This document shows, piece by piece, positions 25,621-34,142 of a stretch of 64,000 bases of DNA. Each line of letters opens with the position of its first letter. Within the stretch, counting starts at the first letter, position 1. The notes beneath the pieces are model-generated. The model was not told the DNA's origin. It was given only the letters and a program-made list of their open reading frames with translations, and ran no database searches. The position numbers and the translations under genes are program-made. This stretch comes from Azomonas tarimensis. GTDB taxonomy: Bacteria > Pseudomonadota > Gammaproteobacteria > Pseudomonadales > Pseudomonadaceae. The stretch lies in assembly GCF_042648805.1 (NCBI RefSeq), contig NZ_JBHRXZ010000024.1, positions 186,001 to 250,000 of the forward strand, read 5' to 3'.

Positions 25621-26438
25621 GGGATACCTGTCTGGTTGGCCAGCAAGCCTTGCAGTTTACGAGTGAGCGGACCGACCGACCAGCGATGGGCCTCCAGAGC
25701 GACCACCGGCCATATGCCATAAAGACTGTTGCAAAGGAACACTTCCTCGGCCTGGTACAGATCGTCCAGATCCACATCAGTGACCACGCACGCCAGACCA
25801 GCACGCTCGGCAAGGAAAAGAATCTCCGCCCGCATGACCCCGGCCACGCCACAGCGGCTCAGGTCGGGAGTGACCAGTCGTTGCTTGCGGACCAGCAACA
25901 GATTGCTGAACACGCCTTCGATGACCCGGCCCGAGTAGTCACGCATCAACCCTTCAGCGAAGCGAGAATCATCCCATTCGGCCCTGGCCAACACCTGTTC
26001 GAGCCGATTGAGATGCTTCAGGCCAGCCAGCAGAGGCTGCTCGGCAAGCCTCGTCACGCAAGGAAAAAGCGCGACCCCCTGCGCGGCGTGGGCCTCCGGG
26101 TACTGGGGCAAGGCAGCGCCGATCAACAGCCTGCTTGGCCTGCAAGGCTCCGGAAAACGATAACCCCGCAGGCCACTGCCACGCGTCAGGATAAGCTTGC
26201 ATACGCCCGCGCCCAGCGCCTTGGCAAAGGCTCGAATTTCGGTGGTGAGCAGCGCCTCGTCGCAGGGTATCGCCAGACGCCTGCAACCCTCGCCGAGCCG
26301 GGCCATATGACGGGACAGCAGGTGCGGCTGCCCCTGGCTGATCTTGATGGTTTCGAACAGCCCGTCGCCATAGGCCAGCCCACGGTCGTCCACAGCCAGC
26401 CCGGCAGCGGGCCGACCATCCAGCCAGGCCAGTTTCAC
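25617..26438 (-). CDS. pabC: Aminodeoxychorismate lyase
   Basis: PabC makes p-aminobenzoate for folate. This 273-aa fold-type IV PLP enzyme shows RGLAYGDGLFETIKI-like DDRGLAYGDGLFETI, the lysine in LAGLKHLNRLEQVLA, and EGVFSNLLLVR near the C-terminal half. Start GTG 26438 lies in a GTGA overlap with fabF; its own stop overlaps mltG the same way. Confidence 0.95.
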   Translation of the reverse strand: MKLAWLDGRPAAGLAVDDRGLAYGDGLFETIKISQGQPHLLSRHMARLGEGCRRLAIPCDEALLTTEIRAFAKALGAGVCKLILTRGSGLRGYRFPEPCRPSRLLIGAALPQYPEAHAAQGVALFPCVTRLAEQPLLAGLKHLNRLEQVLARAEWDDSRFAEGLMRDYSGRVIEGVFSNLLLVRKQRLVTPDLSRCGVAGVMRAEILFLAERAGLACVVTDVDLDDLYQAEEVFLCNSLYGIWPVVALEAHRWSVGPLTRKLQGLLANQTGIP

Positions 26439-27679
26439 CCGGCAAAGCGGCGGAACAACAGCGAGCCGTTCGTGCCTCCGAAGCCGAAGGAATTCGACAG
26501 CGCGACCTCGATGGGCATGGGTTTGGCTTCATGCGGCACGAAATCCAGATCACAGCCCTCATCCGGATCGTCCAGGTTGATGGTTGGCGGCGCCACCTGG
26601 TCGCGAATGGCAAGGATGCTGAAGATCGCTTCAACTGCCCCGGCCGCGCCAAGCAGGTGGCCTGTCATCGACTTGGTCGAGCTCACAGCCAGCTCATAGG
26701 CATGGTTCCCGAACACCTGCTTCAGTGCCGCGGCTTCGGCCTTGTCCCCCGCTGGCGTTGAGGTGCCGTGCGCGTTGATATAGTGCACCCGCGCCGGATC
26801 GAGGCTGGCATCCTTCAGGGCGCTCGCCATGCACCTGGCGGCGCCGGCGCCGTCCTCGGGAGGAGCGGTCATGTGGAAGGCATCGGAGCTCATGCCGAAA
26901 CCAATGAGCTCGGCAAGGATGTCGGCCCCCCTCGCCTTGGCGAATTCAAGCTCCTCGAGCACCAGAGCCCCGGCGCCGTCTGACAATACGAAACCATCAC
27001 GACCCCGATCCCATGGACGGCTCGCGGCGGCAGGATCATCGTTGCGCGTGGACAATGCGCGCGCCGCAGCGAAGCCCCCGATGCCCAGCCCACAGGCAGC
27101 CATCTCTGCGCCACCGGCTACCATCACGTCCGCTTCGCCGTAAGCAATGTTCCGTGCGGCCATGCCGATGCAGTGCGTGCCCGTGGTACAGGCGGTGGCA
27201 ATGGCGTAGTTCGGCCCTTGCAGGCCAAGGTGAATCGACAGGAAGCCAGACACCATGTTGATGATGGAACCGGGTACGAAGAACGGCGATATCCGCCGTG
27301 GCCCCTGCTCGATCAGCGAAGCGCAATTGCTCTGGATGTTGGTCAGCCCGCCGATTCCCGAGCCCATGGCGACGCCAATTCGCTCGCGATTGGCATCGGT
27401 GATTTCCAGTCCCGAATCCCGCACGGCCTGAAAACAGGCCGCCAGACCGTATTGAATGAAGAGGTCGAGCTTGCGTGCCTCTTTGACCGGCAGGTACTGC
27501 TCGACTTCGAAGCCCTTGATCGAGCCACCGAATCGAGTGGAAAAGGCCGAAAGGTCTGTATGCTCGATCGCCGCGATACCACTTCGGCCAGCGAGGATTC
27601 CCTGCCAGGTGCTCGGCACATCGTTGCCCAGTGGCGATACCATGCCCATCCCGGTGACCACGACGCGTCTACGCGACAC
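26435..27679 (-). CDS. fabF: 3-oxoacyl-[acyl-carrier-protein] synthase II
   Basis: FabF extends acyl-ACP by condensing it with malonyl-ACP. The active-site Cys164 sits in ATACTTGT; the catalytic histidines are in INAHGTSTPAGD and KSMTGHLLGAAG. GTG 27679 (reads MSRRRVVVTGMG) gives 414 aa, the usual length, with AAGGAG six bases upstream; the reading to 27790 is untranslated leader. It leads the run to tatD. It is separated from acpP by a terminator and so probably gets partial read-through or its own promoter. Confidence 0.97.
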   Translation of the reverse strand: MSRRRVVVTGMGMVSPLGNDVPSTWQGILAGRSGIAAIEHTDLSAFSTRFGGSIKGFEVEQYLPVKEARKLDLFIQYGLAACFQAVRDSGLEITDANRERIGVAMGSGIGGLTNIQSNCASLIEQGPRRISPFFVPGSIINMVSGFLSIHLGLQGPNYAIATACTTGTHCIGMAARNIAYGEADVMVAGGAEMAACGLGIGGFAAARALSTRNDDPAAASRPWDRGRDGFVLSDGAGALVLEELEFAKARGADILAELIGFGMSSDAFHMTAPPEDGAGAARCMASALKDASLDPARVHYINAHGTSTPAGDKAEAAALKQVFGNHAYELAVSSTKSMTGHLLGAAGAVEAIFSILAIRDQVAPPTINLDDPDEGCDLDFVPHEAKPMPIEVALSNSFGFGGTNGSLLFRRFAG

Positions 27680-27734
27680 AGCATTCTCCTTAATCTTCAC
27701 TATGTTGGCGGCTGCCCGACTGCTTAGGGCACCC

Positions 27735-27763
27735 GGCCTCTTGATGACCGCAGAGGCCTTTTT
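27735..27763 (+). terminator. Terminator-like hairpin, antisense to fabF leader
   Basis: On the plus strand GGCCTCT-(10 bases)-AGAGGCC is followed by five T. No plus-strand gene precedes it. On the minus strand it would be a hairpin in the fabF mRNA leader without a T run. Confidence 0.4.
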
Positions 27764-27778
27764 CAGACCGGTATGACG

Positions 27779-27818
27779 GAAAAGCCGCACTACCTCGATC
27801 GAGGCAGTGCGGCTTTTC
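27779..27818 (-). terminator. Strong terminator after acpP
   Basis: A long, nearly perfect inverted repeat (GAAAAGCCGCACT...AGTGCGGCTTTTC, with CCTCGATCGAGG in the middle) has A and T runs on both sides. It lies 34 bases past the acpP stop and could stop transcription in both directions. Confidence 0.88.
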
Positions 27819-27851
27819 GCAATCGAAGCGTTCGACTACCCGCTACACGTA

Positions 27852-28088
27852 TTACTGAGCGTGAGCGTTGATGTAGTCGATGGCTTCCTGCACGGTGGTG
27901 ATCTTCTCGGCCTGCTCGTCCGGAATCTCGGTCTCGAATTCTTCTTCCAGAGCCATAACGAGCTCGACGGTATCAAGAGAGTCAGCACCCAGGTCCTCGA
28001 CGAAGGAAGCGCTGTTGGTGACTTCCTCCTCCTTGACGCCAAGTTGCTCGGCAACGATTTTCTTGACGCGTTCTTCGATGGTGCTCAT
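27852..28088 (-). CDS. acpP: Acyl carrier protein
   Basis: The 78-aa acidic protein carries growing fatty acyl chains on a phosphopantetheine attached to Ser37 in [13 protein letters not shown]. It is nearly identical to other gammaproteobacterial AcpP. A good promoter and its own terminator frame it, matching the high demand for AcpP. ATG 28088 has AAGG four bases upstream. Confidence 0.99.
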
Positions 28089-28141
28089 AACCTTGTTTTA
28101 ACTCCTATGGATAAATCCAGCCCGGCTGGTTTGCGCGGTAG

Positions 28142-28169
28142 TTTATAGAAAGGGTTTTCCGCTTTTCAA
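28142..28169 (-). promoter_or_regulatory. Sigma-70 promoter of acpP
   Basis: On the minus strand TTGAAA and TATAAA are separated by 16 bases. RNA would start near 28135, about 47 nt before the acpP ATG. Confidence 0.75.
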
Positions 28170-28275
28170 GCTGAAAGCGGCGCCTTGCCGGCGTGGTTAC
28201 AGCCAAATCCCTCTAAAACAACCAATACGTTATAGCTCCGTCACTACAGACATCCCATTCCGACCGGGAGGTCCC

Positions 28276-29016
28276 TTACATGTACATTCCACCATTCACC
28301 GGCACTGTGGCACCGGTCACATAGGAGGCGTCGTTCGAAGCGAGAAACGCCACTACCTTGGCGATCTCTTCAGCCTGCCCCAGGCGAGCCAGCGGAATCT
28401 GGGTCTGCAAGGCCTGCCGCTGCGCCTCGGGCAATTCCCGGGTCATGTCAGTGTCGATGAAGCCCGGCGTGACGGCATTGACAGTGACCCCCCGCGAGCC
28501 CACCTCACGGGCCAGTGCCCGACTGTACCCTTCGAGACCGGCCTTGGCTGCAGCGTAGTTCACCTGACCGGCGTTGCCCATCGCACCAACCACCGAACCG
28601 ATGCTGATGATCCGCCCCCAGCGCGCCTTGGTCATGCCGCGCAGCACCCCTTTTGTTAGGCGATACAAGCTGTTGAGGTTGGTATCGATGACATCGAACC
28701 ACTCGTCGTCTTTCATCCGCAGCATCAAATTGTCGCGGGTGATGCCGGCGTTATTGACCAGGATGGTGGGCTGACCAAGGTGCTGCTCGATATGCTTGAG
28801 CGTGGTCGCCACCGACTCGTCGCTGGTGACATCCAGCACCAGGCCCGCACCTTCGATGCCGTTGTCCTTCAGCGCCTCGGCAATCCGCTCGGCACCCGAC
28901 GGCGTGGTCGCGGTCCCGATGACGATAGCGCCCTGACGGCCGAGCTCAAGCGCGATCGCCTGGCCGATACCGCGGCTGGCGCCGGTGACCAGCGCAACCT
29001 TGCCCTGCAATTTCAT
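28276..29016 (-). CDS. fabG: 3-oxoacyl-[acyl-carrier-protein] reductase
   Basis: FabG reduces 3-oxoacyl-ACP with NADPH. This short-chain dehydrogenase (246 aa) has the cofactor motif TGASRGIG (residues 11-18), NNAG, and the catalytic Ser141, Tyr154 and Lys158 in GSVVG and NYAAAKAG. ATG 29016 has AAGGAG six bases upstream, so I prefer it over the in-frame ATG six codons earlier. It follows fabD with a 14-base gap. Confidence 0.97.
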   Translation of the reverse strand: MKLQGKVALVTGASRGIGQAIALELGRQGAIVIGTATTPSGAERIAEALKDNGIEGAGLVLDVTSDESVATTLKHIEQHLGQPTILVNNAGITRDNLMLRMKDDEWFDVIDTNLNSLYRLTKGVLRGMTKARWGRIISIGSVVGAMGNAGQVNYAAAKAGLEGYSRALAREVGSRGVTVNAVTPGFIDTDMTRELPEAQRQALQTQIPLARLGQAEEIAKVVAFLASNDASYVTGATVPVNGGMYM

Positions 29017-29030
29017 GGTGTTCTCCTTGT

Positions 29031-29969
29031 TCAAACCAGTGCCGCCCGAGCCGCCATGAATGCGTCCGGGGTGTCGAGGTTATAAGTATTGACGCCTTTG
29101 AGGCAGCGTTTGTTGAGCCCGGACAGCACTTTGCCCGGTCCGCATTCAACCAGGCCGGCCACGCCGTTCTCGCCCAGGGCGACCATCGACTCGACCCAGC
29201 GAACCGGACTGTAGAGCTGCGCCAGCAGATCCTGCTTGAGGCGGCCCAGTTCGTTGACCACCGAGGCGCTGACGTTTTGCACCAGCGGCACGCTAGGCGC
29301 CTGCCAGGCCACCGTGGAAATCGCATCGGCGAAACGCTCCGCCGCCGGACGCATCAGGTCGCAGTGCGAAGGCACGCTGACCGGCAGCGACATGGCGCGC
29401 TTGGCACCACGTGCCTTGCAAGCCTCGATGGCGCGCTCGACAGCTGCTGCCGAACCCGCGATAACCACTTGGCCCGGCGCATTGAAGTTGACCGCACTGA
29501 CGACCTGTCCCTGCGCAGCTTCGGCACAGGCAGCCAGTACCTCGGCATCGTCCAGGCCGAGGATCGCAGCCATGCCACCCTCGCCCGCCGGCACCGCCTG
29601 CTGCATCAGCTGTCCGCGCAGCTCGACAAGCTTCACGGCCTCGACGAACGACAGACTGTCAGCAGCGACCAGTGCCGAATACTCGCCAAGGCTATGCCCG
29701 GCCACATACGCAGGGCGCGCGCCGCCCTCGCTGAGCCAGAGGCGCCACAGCGCCACTGACGCCGCGAGAATGGCCGGCTGGGTCTTGTCGGTCTGATTCA
29801 GCTGCGCCTCGGGGCCCTGCTGGGTGAGCGCCCACAGGTCGTAACCCAGCGCATCGGAAGCTTCGGCAAACGTCTGCTCGATCAGGCTGTGCTGCGCGGC
29901 GATATCGGCAAGCATGCCCAGAGACTGGGATCCCTGCCCGGGAAAGACGAAGGCGAAGTTTGAGGACAT
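29031..29969 (-). CDS. fabD: Malonyl-CoA:ACP transacylase
   Basis: FabD loads malonate from CoA onto AcpP. The 312-aa protein has FPGQGSQSLGM (residues 9-19), the nucleophile Ser93 in GHSLGE and the catalytic His in VPSHCDLM. ATG 29969 matches the usual family start; an ATG three codons upstream is possible and neither has a strong ribosome site. It lies between plsX and fabG in the fatty acid run. Confidence 0.97.
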   Translation of the reverse strand: MSSNFAFVFPGQGSQSLGMLADIAAQHSLIEQTFAEASDALGYDLWALTQQGPEAQLNQTDKTQPAILAASVALWRLWLSEGGARPAYVAGHSLGEYSALVAADSLSFVEAVKLVELRGQLMQQAVPAGEGGMAAILGLDDAEVLAACAEAAQGQVVSAVNFNAPGQVVIAGSAAAVERAIEACKARGAKRAMSLPVSVPSHCDLMRPAAERFADAISTVAWQAPSVPLVQNVSASVVNELGRLKQDLLAQLYSPVRWVESMVALGENGVAGLVECGPGKVLSGLNKRCLKGVNTYNLDTPDAFMAARAALV

Positions 29970-30064
29970 GGCACACATCTCTTGTTGGTCTGGAATGAAG
30001 CGCCTACAGAGCCGGCGCAGCGATTTCACTTGGATGCCGCTTGTGCGGCGATGGTCACACCCGG

Positions 30065-31072
30065 CTAGAGCATGGGCTGCAGGCGACGACTCAATTGCTG
30101 CGGCAGGTCCTGCTCGATGTCTCGCAGCGCGTTACGCAATGCCGCCTGGAAATCCTCGCGCCCTGCCCCCCCGTGACTTTTCACCACGATGCCCTGCAGC
30201 CCCAGAAACCCGGCGCCGTTATATTGGGACGGCACCAGCTCGGCGCGCAGTTCTCGCAGCAGAGGGATGGCAAGCGCTCCCTGCAGCCTTGACAGCCAGG
30301 AGCGCCTGAACAGCACCTCGCCCTTGCGACTCAGCATGCGCGCCAGCCCTTCGCTGGACTTGAGCAGCACATTGCCCACAAAGCCGTCGCATACGATCAC
30401 GTCGGCCTCGCCGCGAAACAGCCCATCACCCTCGATATACCCCTGATAGTTCAGATCCTCGACCTGCTGAAGCAGGACGGCGGCCTGCTTGACCAGTTGA
30501 TTGCCCTTGGTGTCCTCTGTCCCGACGTTCAGCAGTGCCACCCGCGGCTGCGCCGTACCCAGCACTTGCGCCGCCACCGAACCCATGATGGCGAACTGGC
30601 AGAGGTTGTCCGGCGTGCAGTCTACATTGGCCCCCAGGTCCAGCAGCAGACAAGGGTTGCGCTCGGTCGGAATAGCGGCGGCCATTGCCGGACGGTCGAT
30701 GCCTGGCAGCGTCTTCAGCACATGCCGGGCGAGCGCCATCAGCGCGCCGGTGTTACCCGCGCTGACGCAGGCATTGGCCCGGCCATCGCGGACCTGTTCG
30801 AGCGCGAGACGCATGGATGATTGCGGCTTGCCGCGTAGTGCCAGGGAAGGCAGTTCGTCCATCCCGATCACCTCGGGGGCGTCAACAATCGACAGGCGTG
30901 AGCGATCGACTCCCTGATGGGAATCGAGATAACGTTCGAGATGGGAGGCTTGACCGACGAGGATCAGGTGCAGCGAGGGGTATTCGGAGAGACAATCAAG
31001 ACTTGCAGGGACAATGCAGCGGGGACCGTAGTCCCCACCCATTGCATCCACCGCAATGATCGGAGCAGACAA
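30065..31072 (-). CDS. plsX: Phosphate acyltransferase PlsX
   Basis: PlsX turns acyl-ACP into acyl-phosphate, the donor for the first step of phospholipid synthesis. The 335-aa protein starts (M)SAPIIAVDAMGGDYGP and contains the family segments SAGNTGALMALA and NVGTEDTKG. The start codon is TTG at 31072: an in-frame TAA (the rpmF stop) lies two codons upstream, so nothing longer is possible, and only a weak GACGAG stands in front. Coupling to rpmF translation seems likely. Confidence 0.96.
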   Translation of the reverse strand: MSAPIIAVDAMGGDYGPRCIVPASLDCLSEYPSLHLILVGQASHLERYLDSHQGVDRSRLSIVDAPEVIGMDELPSLALRGKPQSSMRLALEQVRDGRANACVSAGNTGALMALARHVLKTLPGIDRPAMAAAIPTERNPCLLLDLGANVDCTPDNLCQFAIMGSVAAQVLGTAQPRVALLNVGTEDTKGNQLVKQAAVLLQQVEDLNYQGYIEGDGLFRGEADVIVCDGFVGNVLLKSSEGLARMLSRKGEVLFRRSWLSRLQGALAIPLLRELRAELVPSQYNGAGFLGLQGIVVKSHGGAGREDFQAALRNALRDIEQDLPQQLSRRLQPML

Positions 31073-31075
31073 GGA

Positions 31076-31258
31076 TTACTCGTCGGCGCCCTTGTCGATC
31101 ACCTTGCGACCACGGTAGAAGCCGTCCGGCGAAACGTGGTGACGCAGGTGAACTTCACCGGTGCTCTTTTCGACGGACAGGGCGCTCGACTCGAGAGCAT
31201 CGTGGGAACGACGCATATCACGAGCGGAACGGGATTTTTTGTTCTGCTGAACAGCCAT
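31076..31258 (-). CDS. rpmF: 50S ribosomal protein L32
   Basis: The 60-aa protein MAVQQNKKSRSARDMRRSHD is clear L32. The C-terminal part lacks the zinc-binding cysteines found in some L32 forms. ATG 31258 has AGGAG nine bases upstream. Its place between yceD and plsX is conserved across gammaproteobacteria and ties ribosome and lipid synthesis together. Confidence 0.98.
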   Translation of the reverse strand: MAVQQNKKSRSARDMRRSHDALESSALSVEKSTGEVHLRHHVSPDGFYRGRKVIDKGADE

Positions 31259-31270
31259 TGAATTCAACTC

Positions 31271-31789
31271 CTAAACGTTTGGGTCACGCTTTAACTGCGC
31301 CAGCACGCTGAACGGGTTGGACCGCTTCACCTCGTCCGGCTCCGGCTCATCGGAACCAGGCGCCTGGCAATCTTTCGGATCGTGGAGTGGAACAATGGGT
31401 AGCGCGAGCAACAGCTCGTCCTCCACCAGTGCCAGCAGATCCAGGGGATCTTCTCCCACTTCCAGCACGTCGTAGCCCGAAGGCAGGTGCTGGGTATTCG
31501 CCCCCTCGTTCACGACTGCATAATCGCACTCGCTCTGAATCGGCAGCTCAACCAGCTCCAGGCACCGCTGGCATATCATCTTCACCCCGACTTCGAGGCG
31601 ACTGTGGACAACCACAGCCCGCTGCTGGTCGCGCTCGAAGGCCAGGCTGACATCAATGACGCCGTCCTTGCTTTCCAGTGCATCGGCCAGCCGCTCAAGC
31701 TTGACCAGAGGCAGCACACCCTTGAGAGTGGCGCCCCGATCGGCAAGTTTGCGCGGATCGATGTGCGAGGGTATCTGGTCTTTCAACAT
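31271..31789 (-). CDS. yceD: YceD family (DUF177) 23S rRNA accumulation protein
   Basis: This 172-aa protein has the DUF177 signature MICQRCLELVELPI with the CxxC pair, then LALVEDELLLALPIVPLH. In E. coli and in plants it supports 23S rRNA processing or stability. It is first in yceD-rpmF-plsX. The ATG lies only about 10 bases after a strong -10 box, and no ribosome site is visible. Confidence 0.92.
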   Translation of the reverse strand: MLKDQIPSHIDPRKLADRGATLKGVLPLVKLERLADALESKDGVIDVSLAFERDQQRAVVVHSRLEVGVKMICQRCLELVELPIQSECDYAVVNEGANTQHLPSGYDVLEVGEDPLDLLALVEDELLLALPIVPLHDPKDCQAPGSDEPEPDEVKRSNPFSVLAQLKRDPNV

Positions 31790-31798
31790 AAGCGCGGC

Positions 31799-31827
31799 AT
31801 TCTATGTATGGACCCCTGGCCTGTCAA
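31799..31827 (-). promoter_or_regulatory. Near-consensus sigma-70 promoter of yceD-rpmF-plsX
   Basis: On the minus strand TTGACA and TAGAAT are separated by 17 bases. The predicted start near 31792 would leave three or four nucleotides before the yceD ATG. Confidence 0.8.
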
Positions 31828-31895
31828 AGGGTATTCCATCGCGTTCGTCAGTCTCTCCACCTGGCACCACCCACCTCCTATATTAAGGAAGAAAC

Positions 31896-32474
31896 ATGAA
31901 GCCCCTGGTCCTGGCCTCGAGCTCCCCTTACAGACGAGAACTGCTCGCACGCCTTCGGCTGCCATTTGCCTGGCAGGCACCTGCGCTGGACGAAAGCCCT
32001 CTGCCCAAGGAATCGGCGCCTGCACTGGTGAAACGTCTGGCGGCTGCCAAGGCCCGCGCACTGGCCGAGGCGTTCCCGAATCACCTGATCATTGGCTCGG
32101 ATCAGGTCGCGGTACTGGATGACAGGATTCTCGGCAAGGCCGGAGGCTTCGAGCGCGCCCGCGAGCAACTGCTTGCCGCCAGCGGCCGCCGCGTTACATT
32201 CCTCACCGGGCTTGCATTGCTCGACAGCCGCAGCGGTGAAATGGAAATCGACTGCGTGCCTTTCTCCGTGGATTTCAGGTCGCTCGACGAAACCCGTATC
32301 GCACGCTATCTGCATGCCGAGCAGCCCTACGATTGCGCTGGCAGCTTCAAGGCCGAAGGGCTCGGGGTCAGCCTGTTCCGCGCCACCGAAGGCAGCGACG
32401 CCACCAGCCTCATCGGCCTGCCACTGATCAGGCTGGTCGACATGCTGCTTGCCAGAGGCGTCGAGATTCCCTGA
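31896..32474 (+). CDS. Maf-type nucleoside triphosphate pyrophosphatase
   Basis: The 192-aa Maf/YceF protein hydrolyses non-canonical or methylated nucleotides (7-methyl-GTP in the YceF subgroup). It has LASSSPYRRELLARL (residues 5-19), DESPLPKESAPALVKRLA, IIGSDQVAVLD and YDCAGSFKAEGLG. ATG 31896 has AAGGAAG upstream. It is divergent from yceD and convergent with sppA. Confidence 0.93.
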   Translation: MKPLVLASSSPYRRELLARLRLPFAWQAPALDESPLPKESAPALVKRLAAAKARALAEAFPNHLIIGSDQVAVLDDRILGKAGGFERAREQLLAASGRRVTFLTGLALLDSRSGEMEIDCVPFSVDFRSLDETRIARYLHAEQPYDCAGSFKAEGLGVSLFRATEGSDATSLIGLPLIRLVDMLLARGVEIP

Positions 32475-32477
32475 ATC

Positions 32478-33458
32478 CTAGCGCAGTACCACGCCCTGCA
32501 TACCCATCCACACGGCCAATCGATCCGCAACGCCAGCACCGAGGCGCTTGGCGAAGCGTTCGAAAGGCGATTGCTGTACGGTGAAGTCGCGAATGGAGGG
32601 CTCACCGATGACACTGCGCGCCACGTAGCCGGTGTTACCCAGACCATCGACCAACCCCAGCTCCAGCGCCTGCTCTCCGGACCAGATGAGGCCGGAGAAC
32701 ACCTCGGGATGGCTGTCCACCTGCAGCCGATCCCCGCGCCCTTGCTGAACGCTTTCGATGAACTGGCGATGGGTTACCTCGAGCACGTCTTTCCAGAAGC
32801 GGGTTTCTTCCGGCTTCTGCGGCTGGAAGGGGTCGAGGAATGCCTTGTGCTCACCCGCGGTATACACCCGACGCTCAACCCCGAGGCGATCCATGGCCTC
32901 GACAAAGCCAAAGGTCGCCGCCGTCACCCCGATGGAGCCCACCAGACTGGCCTTGTCGGCATAGATCTCGTCCGCCGCGCTGGCGATGTAGTACGCGCCC
33001 GAAGCCCCGAGGTCGGAGATCACCGCATAGACCTTCTTGTCGGGATACTCGCCGCGCAATCTGAGGATCTCGTCATAGATGTAACCTGACTGGACCGGAC
33101 TGCCGCCGGGACTGTTGATGCGCAAGACGACGCCTCGGGTCTGCTCATCCCGAAAGGCCGCACGCAAACCGCCGACGACATTGTCCGCACTGGCCTCTTC
33201 GCGATCCACGATCATCCCGCGCACGTCGATTACCGCGGTATGCCCGGCGGAGGTTTCACCCTGACCGAATTTCAGCATGGGTGAAAACAATGCCAGGGCG
33301 CCGAACAGATAGACGAAGGTCAGCAGCTTGAAGAAGATGCCCCAGCGCCGTGCACGACGCTGCTCCTGCACTCCTGCCAGCAGCGTCTTTTCCAGCAGCT
33401 TCCAGCTTTTCGCGTCACCGGCTTCCTTTTCTTCCGGTGCCTTCCAGTCTTCCGCCAT
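32478..33458 (-). CDS. sppA: Signal peptide peptidase SppA (short form)
   Basis: SppA cleaves leftover signal peptides in the inner membrane. This short form (326 aa) has one anchor (about 40-60, WGIFFKLLTFVYLFGALALF) and a single protease domain with Ser in SDLGASGAYYIA and Lys in YADKASLVGSIGV, plus RINSPGGSPVQS. I chose ATG 33458; the TTG one codon earlier is also in frame. It lies downstream of the HAD gene in the rluC-HAD-sppA run. Confidence 0.95.
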   Translation of the reverse strand: MAEDWKAPEEKEAGDAKSWKLLEKTLLAGVQEQRRARRWGIFFKLLTFVYLFGALALFSPMLKFGQGETSAGHTAVIDVRGMIVDREEASADNVVGGLRAAFRDEQTRGVVLRINSPGGSPVQSGYIYDEILRLRGEYPDKKVYAVISDLGASGAYYIASAADEIYADKASLVGSIGVTAATFGFVEAMDRLGVERRVYTAGEHKAFLDPFQPQKPEETRFWKDVLEVTHRQFIESVQQGRGDRLQVDSHPEVFSGLIWSGEQALELGLVDGLGNTGYVARSVIGEPSIRDFTVQQSPFERFAKRLGAGVADRLAVWMGMQGVVLR

Positions 33459-33479
33459 CAATACGACCTCATAAGAGTA

Positions 33480-34142
33480 TTAGGAAAGCCAGGTCGCCAA
33501 CTGATCGAATCGATCGACCAGCAGGCTCGGCCGACTACGCCGCAGCACTTCTGCACTCTGAGCCCCATAACTGACCGCTACCGCGTCCATTCCGAGGCGA
33601 GCAGCCATCTGCAGATCGAATAGCGAGTCCCCGACCATCACCGCGCGGTGAACCGGCGTCCGGCAATGCGCCAGGATCTCGTTGAGCATCAGTGGATCCG
33701 GCTTGCTGGCCGTCTCGTCGGCACAGCGCGTAATATCGAAGAACTGCTCATAACCATGCCCTGCCAGAACCCTGTCGAGTCCCCGGCGGGACTTCCCGGT
33801 AGCCACCGCCAGGCGGAACCCGGCACGACGAAACGCATCGAGCATTTCGACCACCCCTGGATAAAAGGGCGAAGGCTCGGCCTCCAGGGACAGGTAACAC
33901 TCAGCATAGAGCCCTTGGAACGCACTGATCTCGTCATGCCTGGTCAACCCGGGATAGAGCGCCGCGATGGCCTGCGGCATGGCCAGCCCGATGATGCCCT
34001 TGACGTCCTCGTCCTCGAGCCGGGGCAGCCCCAGGGCCTGAGCCGCACGATGCATCGCCAGCACGATGCGCCCGATAGAGTCGACCAGGGTGCCATCCCA
34101 GTCGAAGATCAGCACATCATAAGGACGCCGACTGTCAGTCAC
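33480..34142 (-). CDS. HAD-superfamily phosphatase (Gph-like)
   Basis: This 220-aa HAD hydrolase has motif I DWDGTLVDS, motif II in VATGKSRRGLDRVL, motif III KPDPLM and motif IV MVGDSLFDLQMA, with a small helical cap: the phosphoglycolate phosphatase-like layout. The substrate cannot be told. GTG 34142 overlaps the rluC end by eight bases; an in-frame reading to 34352 is rluC sequence in another frame. The gene sits beside rluC in other pseudomonads too. Confidence 0.9.
   Translation of the reverse strand: MTDSRRPYDVLIFDWDGTLVDSIGRIVLAMHRAAQALGLPRLEDEDVKGIIGLAMPQAIAALYPGLTRHDEISAFQGLYAECYLSLEAEPSPFYPGVVEMLDAFRRAGFRLAVATGKSRRGLDRVLAGHGYEQFFDITRCADETASKPDPLMLNEILAHCRTPVHRAVMVGDSLFDLQMAARLGMDAVAVSYGAQSAEVLRRSRPSLLVDRFDQLATWLS

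Noticed and set aside
30041..30064. Possible terminator between plsX and fabD
   Set aside because: No stable stem with a T tract could be found; the genes are likely co-transcribed.
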